Shown here: one piece after another, positions 59,595 through 64,000 of the stretch
Layout: each line of letters begins with the position of its first letter
Numbering within the stretch: position 1 is the first letter of the stretch
From: Carnegiea gigantea
Lineage: Eukaryota; Streptophyta; Magnoliopsida; Caryophyllales; Cactaceae
Length of the DNA stretch: 64,000 nt
Direction of reading: 5' to 3'
NCBI GenBank assembly: GCA_029747015.1
Contig: JAKOGI010000367.1
Span: 565,001-629,000, forward strand
The notes under the pieces: model-generated
Told to the model about the DNA's origin: nothing
The model's input: the letters and a program-made list of their open reading frames with translations, nothing else
The model's database searches: none
Program-made: the position numbers and the translations under genes

Positions 59595-61696
59595 GGCAAC
59601 ATTACCCAAGTGCTGTTAGTGCCTTCAGGATACTTGAGGATCAATTTGCAGTGATCAATAGTATGAGCTGTAAGTCCAAGTCCTCTTTTTGCCTACATTG
59701 GTTCCACGGATGAATATCAGAATATCACAATTGTAACATAGCAAACACAGCAAATAACTAATGCTGAGAATTTACAGTGGTTTCTCAGATGAAATATTAA
59801 CATCAGCAATGGCAAAAGGAAAAGGGTGAAATGGGCTTGGAATATACACTCTCCTGGTGAATAGCAGTCTAAGTTCTTACAACATCAATCATAAGGAAAG
59901 CCTTCCAATAATATTACGAGAATAACAAAACAACAACTAACAAAAAGTAGAAAATTATTTTGACAACTTGAGCAACAGACGTCAAATGGAGGAAGCCATA
60001 GAACTCACATGTGTCACACACTCAAAAAGAAGAAAAAAATAACATGTGAACATAAAGTGCAACAAGATATCCTAAAAAGACACCATTCTGTGGAAAACAT
60101 TCTCAAGCGAATGGCCTCTGTAGTGAAGGTCAACAAAGAAGGGAAATAGAACAAAAATAAGTCCCAAATTGTGACATGTGCCTGTTTGAGACGAACAGAT
60201 GGCTGAACTAGCTAGCTCATGCATTGCTCAGTATCAACATGACAAGGCTGCGAAGCAGACAAACTAAAGCGACCAAAGCGTTCCACCTAGTTAAAAGACC
60301 CCTGCCGGCGTAAATATATCCAAGAGATAGACTAAAGGTATTAAACTACAATCCTCTAGCGCAAAAAATCTAAGGAACAATACTGGCTTATAATCCAAGT
60401 GGCAATTCCATTCATTGTCAATTGATTTAGGTTGATGCCAGACTTCCATTCCTAATGAAGGCCAGATCTATGTGCCTAAGAGAGGGAAGGGGTCTTAGCT
60501 GGCCTCATAGTTTTGGGGGTGATTCCCCTAGAACTTATAGCTACAGTTGAAAATTTTAGGTGAAAAACCAATAATGTACTGGAAAATCAACTCCCTGCAG
60601 TTCAAGTGCGCTTATATAATAGTATAATAATAAATTGATCTATAAGGGTTCGAATCATGGACCCCATTACTAGTTGGGATGATGGCACCTGGCACCAAAG
60701 CCATTGACCATCTCATCTTTGATTGGCTCAAATAACGAGCTCATTCTTGGTAGTGATCCGGGTCTGTCTATAGTGACATCAGCTTGGCAGGTATCAAGAC
60801 CTTCTCAAGATAATACATGGACCTCAAGTAACAAAAAGGCTACCTAAGAGATAGCTACTCTAGGACTACAAGAAACAAGAATAAGAAGCCCGAAGCATGG
60901 TAGTATGTCACAAACCAAATACAATTCTCCAGCGTCAAGATCCAAAGAAGAGGAATTATTTTACAGCCCTCCGCTCATTGCCAATTAATTTGGATAGGAA
61001 CTTCACTTTAAGTTATGGTGAAAGCCACACTAGTTAGTTCTGGATAAAGGTCTTCAGTTCAAATTGCTTAAATGGTGTATGCAGAACCCACCATCAAAAC
61101 CCAAAAAAAAAAAAAAAAAAAAAAATTCTCCAGCGTCCAGATCCAAAGAAGTGGAATTATTTTACAGCCCTCCGCTCATTGCCAATTAATTTGGATAGGA
61201 ACTTCACTTTAAGTTATGGTGAAAGCCACACTAGTTAGTTCTGGATAAAGGTCTTCAGTTCAAATTGCTTAAATGGTGTATGCAGAACCCACCATCAAAA
61301 CCCAAAAAAAAAAAAAAAACTCCAAACAGAACATGACAACATTCAAATAAATTTTGGGCAGAGTGTAAGAAATCAATAAGCTAAGCAGATCTAGGAAAAA
61401 GAAAAAGGGGTCAAAGAATGCTAGCTCACCACGCACTGCTGCACTTCTCCTTGGAATTGTGAGAGGATTTCAACTTCCAATTTATTAGAGACATACAACT
61501 TTCCGCTACCTGCAAACACAAAAATACTCAAGCAAGTTATTACAGTAAATCAATTGAATAGGGCGACAAGAATTACCCAAGAAGAATGTAGACCTCAGAG
61601 AGAGAGTGAGAGAGAGAGAGAGTAACCGGTGAAGATAGACGATTGAATGATAAAGACGAAGAGGCAGAAACAGGCAACCACGCAGACGAGATGCAT
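43138..61696 (-). CDS. Sialyltransferase-like protein (GT29), MGP2/SIA1 type, 11 exons, 455 aa
   Basis: Exons on the minus strand: 61696-61627, 61509-61430, 59692-59606, 59507-59430, 59343-59252, 59092-58891, 57794-57704, 57501-57443, 56795-56647, 44726-44645 and 43515-43138. They total 1368 bp with no stop or phase conflict. Exon 1 gives a type II signal anchor ([15 protein letters not shown]), as for a Golgi glycosyltransferase. Exon 6 holds sialylmotif L ([11 protein letters not shown], then [18 protein letters not shown]). Exon 9 holds motif S ([27 protein letters not shown]). Exon 10 has [12 protein letters not shown]. The last exon starts VIRIHSPM and ends [16 protein letters not shown]. 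The closest family known to me is Arabidopsis SIA1/MGP2, needed for pollen germination and tube growth; the donor in plants is not settled (Kdo-like sugars have been proposed). Intron 9 is 11.9 kb and full of transposons, and intron 3 is half (CT)n. The start is the first ATG giving the anchor. Confidence 0.9.
46740..47988 (-). repeat. 3' LTR of the Ty3 element (1249 bp)
   Basis: This is the direct partner of 52704-53959. The last 57 codons of the gag-pol frame lie inside it. It should contain a polyadenylation signal acting in the same direction as the host gene. Confidence 0.96.
47817..52430 (-). CDS. Ty3/gypsy gag-pol polyprotein, 1537 aa, uninterrupted
   Basis: Domains in order: N-terminal coiled coil (about 10-50); gag capsid (about 100-270, with [18 protein letters not shown] and [12 protein letters not shown]); CCHC knuckle [14 protein letters not shown] (about 337-350); protease with [12 protein letters not shown] (about 437-449); reverse transcriptase with [11 protein letters not shown] and the [10 protein letters not shown] catalytic box (about 790); RNase H from [11 protein letters not shown] (about 938) to [13 protein letters not shown]; integrase HHCC finger (about 1120-1165); DDE core with Asp at SMDFILGLP (about 1193), Asp at SDRDIKF (about 1250) and Glu in DGQTEVTNR (about 1290). 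The C-terminal GPY/F-type domain follows ([32 protein letters not shown]). No key residue appears lost. The frame crosses the polypurine tract (encoding QQGEDDGG) into the 3' LTR. A lineage near the CRM-type chromoviruses is possible, but I see no standard chromodomain. Confidence 0.95.
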   Translation of the reverse strand: MSTSMSMDEKLEAITNQMQELVLSNQELRAQNEYLKKQLGDSMKQKQKMQGSGGIRIEEPSERPRRMSGENEEDINRALFELEEEEVPFVRAIRGPKPTSNLGDFKVEIPEFEGKLDPDDFIEWLQTVERVFEFKEIPEDKKVKLVALRLRKYAFLWWTNLNAKRTRERKSKISTWDKMKAKMKARFLPSTYVQDQYILFHHLQQGKMNVEEYTREFEKLMIKCGIHEPEEQTIVRYLGGLDPRIANIVDLQAYTSFDEVCILAHKVEQQRKSRTYVCDFSKPYSSTPSHRQPSNKGSYTPQPIKPTPPSPSFPQKAPTPQRLQQIPNHLSQTSQKRCYKCQGFGHIASDCPSRKIISLAEWESKKDEYVEEKREEKEEGEDVQDLESETEEFVEQADEGEMLVIRRVMSVQKSAKDEQRENIFHSRCTIQGKICSVIIDGGSCANVVSLEVIEKLKLETMAHPHPYNIQWLNQSKGIQVNSRCLISLTLGKNYQDEVWCDVVPMDACHILLGRPWMYDRKVMHNGFLNTYSFSKDGKKITLTPLAPSELHKKKPQKNPNQSDLLLSLGEPVLKASQHEFKALKEWILKVQTEPETPLPSHPIAKIILSQFGHLFPDEIPTGLPPERDIQHHIDLIPGPVLPNKPAYRANPKDTQEIQRQVEELMSKGLVRESLSPCAVPALLVPKKDGGMRMCVDSRAINKITIKYRYPMPRFEDMLDELHGSKVFSKIDLRSGYYQIRIREGDEWKTAFKTKGGLYEWLVMPFGLSNAPSTFMRLMNQVFRPFIGKFVVVYFDDILVFSKDEHEHQEHLTQVMLVLEKEKLFGNLKKCTFFTSEVTFLGYIVSESGIKVDESKIEAVRTWPVPKSIHDVRSFHGLASFYRRFIRNFSTILSPMTEVLKGSSFSWNPKAQAAFEEVKEKLTQAPVLALPCFDKVFEVECDASGVGIGGILTQEGRPLAFFSEKLCDTRRKYSTYDKEFYAIVRSLEHWSHYLIATEFILHSDHEALKYIQGQHKLNSRHAKWVEYLQSFHFTIKHKSGKLNQGADALSRRYLLLFQLDACVLGFEHLKALYQDDEDFRSLFLECQKRPEGDFLLQEGFLFKATRLCISKCSTRELLIREVHGGSLAGHFGEDKTLTMLREHYYWPGMNKDVQDIIKRCGTCQIAKSHLLPQGLYTPLPISTQPWVDVSMDFILGLPRTQRGKDSIFVVVDRFSKMAHFIPCMKTNDATHIAELYFREVTRLHGIPRSIVSDRDIKFLSHFWVTLWKKLDTKLKYSTTCHPQTDGQTEVTNRTLGTLLRILIRHQAKAWNLLLPHAEFAYNKTPNKATGLSPFKVVYGVDSLTSLDLTPRQLDQRPSADAADRVGEIQKLHELVKARIEKVTNNYMAHANRHKKEKVFQPGDLVWIHLRKERFPSKRKNKLMPRADGPFEVLERINNNAYKVELPGDYGVSATFNVSDLSPYEPDNYLSDLRAKSFQQGEDDGGPSTINHLVHEVPNDPRKSVQSLIQSHLARQDHFALPGISSDVKPGFVYLIMEA
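47989..47998 (-). promoter_or_regulatory. Polypurine tract of the Ty3 element
   Basis: On the minus strand AAGGGGAGGA directly precedes the 3' LTR start. It is the plus-strand primer of reverse transcription and is also translated as part of the gag-pol frame. Confidence 0.9.
52682..52699 (-). promoter_or_regulatory. Primer-binding site (initiator tRNA-Met) of the Ty3 element
   Basis: On the minus strand TGGTATCAGAGCAAGTTC lies four bases after the 5' LTR. TGGTATCAGAGC is complementary to the 3' end of plant initiator tRNA-Met. Confidence 0.93.
52704..53959 (-). repeat. 5' LTR of the Ty3 element (1256 bp)
   Basis: This LTR lies upstream of gag in the element's own direction. It carries a 5-bp insertion relative to the other copy (GATGAAAGATTAAGAC versus GATGATAAGAC) and two 1-bp indels. 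Confidence 0.96.
55321..55735. other. LTR-like insert splitting the LINE relic
   Basis: About 415 bp of AT-rich sequence interrupts the LINE reading. It has a TATATAAACC box near 55580 followed by a leader-like stretch, as in a solo LTR. Exact ends and a target duplication could not be set. Confidence 0.4.
57233..57260. repeat. CT/CA microsatellite in SIA1 intron 8
   Basis: A run of CT units (about 57233-57251) is followed by CACACACA. It is adjacent to a C10/A7 run at 57211-57227. Confidence 0.9.
59546..59590. repeat. (AG)n microsatellite filling half of SIA1 intron 3
   Basis: About 45 bp of AG repeats lie in an intron of only 98 bp (59508-59605). On the coding strand this is a (CT)n pyrimidine tract close to the exon 3 donor. 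Confidence 0.95.
60924..61320. repeat. 201-bp tandem duplication with A-tails in SIA1 intron 2
   Basis: ATTCTCCAGCGTCAAGATCC (60924) recurs as ATTCTCCAGCGTCCAGATCC at 61125. The units are near-identical to their ends, differing by very few bases, and each ends in AAAACCC plus a long A run (23 bases at 61103-61125, about 17 at 61303-61319). The similarity suggests a recent duplication; the A-tails could mean that the unit was once retroposed. Confidence 0.92.
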
Positions 61697-62229
61697 TGTC
61701 GAATGTCGGTGCTTGCTTTGTGTTTGGGCTCTCATTCTTCTGGTTGTGGGATATACAACTTTAGACGGGCGGATTTATGGGGGAGGGGCGGGTGTCTATA
61801 GGCAACCCCTGAGCCAAAAAAAATTCTAATGTACTCATTTGAAGCCTATATATTAATATCATGGATAGACATTCTTAAAATAAGTCCAAAAAAATAATAA
61901 ATTGCTAAATATTGAAGCTTGATTGTGAACCTTGAAAATGCGGCCCAATACTTCACTGTTCAGCCCAACAAGCCATGAGGCCAACCAAAAAATGTTCATT
62001 TAAATTAAAAAACTAAAATTATAAAATTGCCCTTCAATGGGGGAGGCTTCTCACTTTCTCAGATCTCCCGTGTTTGAGTGTAAGCATGTTCTGCCTAGCC
62101 TGCCTCAGCTCTCATTCTCAACCCTCGACAGTCGACCGGTTGACCCTCAGCATCTCACCCTCCCTAGCTCCCTCAGGTCCCTCTCGCTCTCACGCTCAGA
62201 CGCTCACTCGCTTAGCCCATCCGCAGTTT

Positions 62230-62405
62230 CCACTAGACCACTAGGCACCACCACACCAGACCAGTCCTGGTCCAGACGCAGGACGCCAGACAGAACGCCA
62301 CCACCAGACCACTCCAGACGGCAGACGCCACGCCAGACATAACGCCACCACTGGCACCAGGCACTAGCACACAGCCACACAACCCAGTGCCCACACACCC
62401 CACCG
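62230..62405 (+). repeat. GC-rich CCAGAC/GCCACC-rich leader
   Basis: Degenerate recurrences of CCAGAC, ACGCCA and GCCACCA occur in a C-rich, G-poor strand upstream of the hAT transposase. The open frames on both strands here are composition effects. It is probably part of the transposase gene's 5' untranslated exon. Confidence 0.5.
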
Positions 62406-62996
62406 AACTCGACACTCGATAGTCCACTCCACAGGTTAGAATTTTAGATTTTGGTTGGTTGGTTAGTTAGGGTTTCGATTTGAGTCATTTGCCGATCTTA
62501 ATTAGTTCTAATTACTTGTTCTCAACTTATGTTGTGCAGATAGCGATTGATTAGTGAATTTTTCAATGCCAAGTATCTACTTCGAGCTCGACTCCGAAAG
62601 TCCGAAAATCAGGTTTTGTTTGTTTTTGCCAAATTCCAAAATTTTCTATTTTTTTGGGTTAATTTTTCATGCCCAGATTTGAATGTTTGATACTTTGATT
62701 GTGGTCTTTGTAGACAAATTAGATGTGTGTCATGATTTAAATGGAAAGTTAGGTTTGGTTAGTTCATGAATCATGATTTAAATGATTTAGATTGTGTCAT
62801 GATTGTCGCCTTTTTTGTTTGAAAATTAGGTTTGGTTAGTTCATGATAATTGTGTGGTAGCTTGCAAGTTGCTTCATTGCTTGTTATAATGCTATGTCAT
62901 AGGCTCATCTCTTTATTTGAAGTAATGTGTTGCTTGTTTTAATCAAGTGAGCTTAAATTCTAAGTTTCATGTTCTTTTTTTATTTTTCAATTTTAC

Positions 62997-64000
62997 ATGG
63001 ATCGATCCAATTCCATTTTAAAATATTTGAAAAGGAAACAACTTGAAAAAGGCAATGCAAGCGGGAGTGGAGTTGGTTCGAATATTAATAAGTGTCAAAA
63101 AGATGGGGACAATGAGGGTGAATCTAATATTCACAGCAAAAGTAGAGGTAATGAATCAAGTGGGGGTCAATCTTATAGAGGACGTGAGTTTGATTTGAGT
63201 ACTCTCCTAATGGATCATGGGTTGAGAAAAATGATTTTAGAATATCCTTCCAATTTACAAGATGGAATAAGAAGATATTACATTGCTTATAGGCCAATCC
63301 AGCCTCGTACTCACAAGTTTCCACAAAAATTAATTGGAGGAAGGTTGCGTCGTTTTAATCCTTCTTGGTTTGACAAGTATGGGACTTGGTTAGAATATAG
63401 CATACATAAAGATGCTACCTTATGTTTATGTTGCTACTTGTTTACTAATGTTAGAGAAAATCAAAGTGGAGACTTTATTAGGATGGGGTTCTCAACTTGG
63501 AATAAACTCGACCCATTTGACAATCATGTTGGCGATTTTAATAGTGCTCACAACAAAGCTTTAAGGGATTATGAAAATTTAAGGAGGCCAAGACAATCCA
63601 TAGAAGTTGCTTTGGATAGACATGATGAAGAAACTAGAAAGAAATATCGACTTCGTTTGAATACTTTATTTCTTGCTCAAGATACTTGTTGCGTCAAGGT
63701 TTACCTTTTCGTGGTCATGATGAATCTGAGGAATCAGAAAATAGAGGGAATTTTCTTGAACTTGTGAAATTTGCTGCAAATTTGAATGAACTCATAGCTA
63801 GTGTTGTGTTGGATAATGCTCCCAAAAGTGAGAAATTAGTTTCACATTTTATCCAAAAAGATATTGTGCATGTTGCTGCTAAAGAAACACTAAATGCCAT
63901 CATGGGAGAATTTAAAGATGATGTCTTTGGTTTATTAGTTGATGAGTATGGAGATGTGTCTCATAAAGAGCAAATGGGTGTCGTTCTTCGTTTTGTGAAT
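62997..64000 (+). pseudogene. hAT transposase, zinc finger MYM-type 1-like (TTF finger + DUF4371), 5' part with frameshift
   Basis: The frame from ATG 62997 gives a charged N terminus, then YYIAYRPIQPRTHKFPQ and a TTF-type finger region (RRFNPSWFDKYGTWLEYSI, then ATLCLCCYLF, then FSTWNKLDPFDNHVG and SAHNKALRDYENL). Near 63680 the reading leaves the 256-codon frame. The family continuation YLLRQGLPFRGHDE, then LELVKFAANLNELI, VLDNAPKSEKLVSHFIQKDI and ETLNAIMGEFKDDVFGLLVD is in the next frame up to the window end, as in the DUF4371 region. So there is a 1-2-base indel, or less likely a very small intron. The catalytic core and dimerisation region lie beyond the window. Confidence 0.82.

Larger units (their letters stand above)
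61760..64000 (+). mobile_element. hAT element of ZMYM/TTF type, 5' part (runs off the window)
   Basis: TAGACGGGCGGATTTATGGG at about 61762 resembles the GGGGCGGA-type ends of this hAT group, and a short GGCAACCCCTGAGCC block follows, as is common there. A GC-rich leader (62040-62434), an intron-like sequence (CACAG|GTTAG near 62434, acceptor TTGTGCAG near 62540) and then the transposase frame from 62997 fit an element reading away from the SIA1 gene. The right end is outside the window, so neither terminal repeats nor target duplication can be confirmed. Confidence 0.5.

Noticed and set aside
62037..62342. 101-codon Ser/Arg/Pro-rich plus-strand protein
   Set aside because: It is a composition effect of a C-rich leader. 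The transposase ATG lies at 62997 after splice-like signals.

Overview
This is a nuclear window from a flowering plant, almost certainly a eudicot. The evidence is spliced genes with GT-AG introns, a LIR1 gene with a plastid targeting region, a plant GT29 sialyltransferase-like gene (SIA1/MGP2 type), and many plant transposon families. Only two genes look like functional host genes: LIR1 (40969-41977) and the SIA1-like gene (43138-61696). They lie tail to head on the minus strand. The rest is mobile DNA of different ages, much of it nested.

Layout. 0.4-2.5 kb: decayed hAT transposase. 4.3-12.4 kb: a complete-ended CACTA element with 13-bp inverted termini and a GTA target duplication, carrying a broken TnpA/Ptta-type gene and no visible TNPD transposase. 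It sits in the TTG-rich tail of an older RTE/SINE-type element. 13.4-14.1 kb: an unidentified decayed coding relic. 14.3-27.1 kb: a very old Ty3 element of Tat/Ogre type, recognised from a diverged direct-repeat (LTR) pair, a primer-binding-like site and a gag relic, with a 35-bp minisatellite upstream of the 3' LTR. 30.3-36.5 kb: a full-length but inactivated L1-type LINE on the minus strand, with poly(A) and a 15-bp target duplication, inserted at the edge of an RTE-type LINE relic (36.6-37.3 kb). 37.9-39.3 kb: a Ty3 integrase relic.

41.0-61.7 kb is the gene-containing part. The SIA1-like gene can be followed through 11 exons whose splice phases all agree, giving 455 codons without a break although the gene covers 18.6 kb. 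Its intron 9 is 11.9 kb long. It holds an antisense LINE relic split by a Tourist-like MITE, which is itself split by a young Ty3/gypsy element (46740-53959) with about 98.5% identical LTRs, a GGAAT target duplication, a tRNA-iMet primer site and one uninterrupted 1537-residue gag-pol frame. That frame runs on into the 3' LTR. From about 61.76 kb to the window end is a hAT element of ZMYM/TTF type, apparently starting only about 65 bp from the SIA1 start codon.

I found no bacterial-type system, CRISPR array, rRNA or convincing functional tRNA gene. The most informative parts are the four-layer insertion nest inside an otherwise intact conserved gene, the well-bounded CACTA element and the structure of the young Ty3 element. 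All exon and element boundaries were read by eye; identity figures are hand counts.
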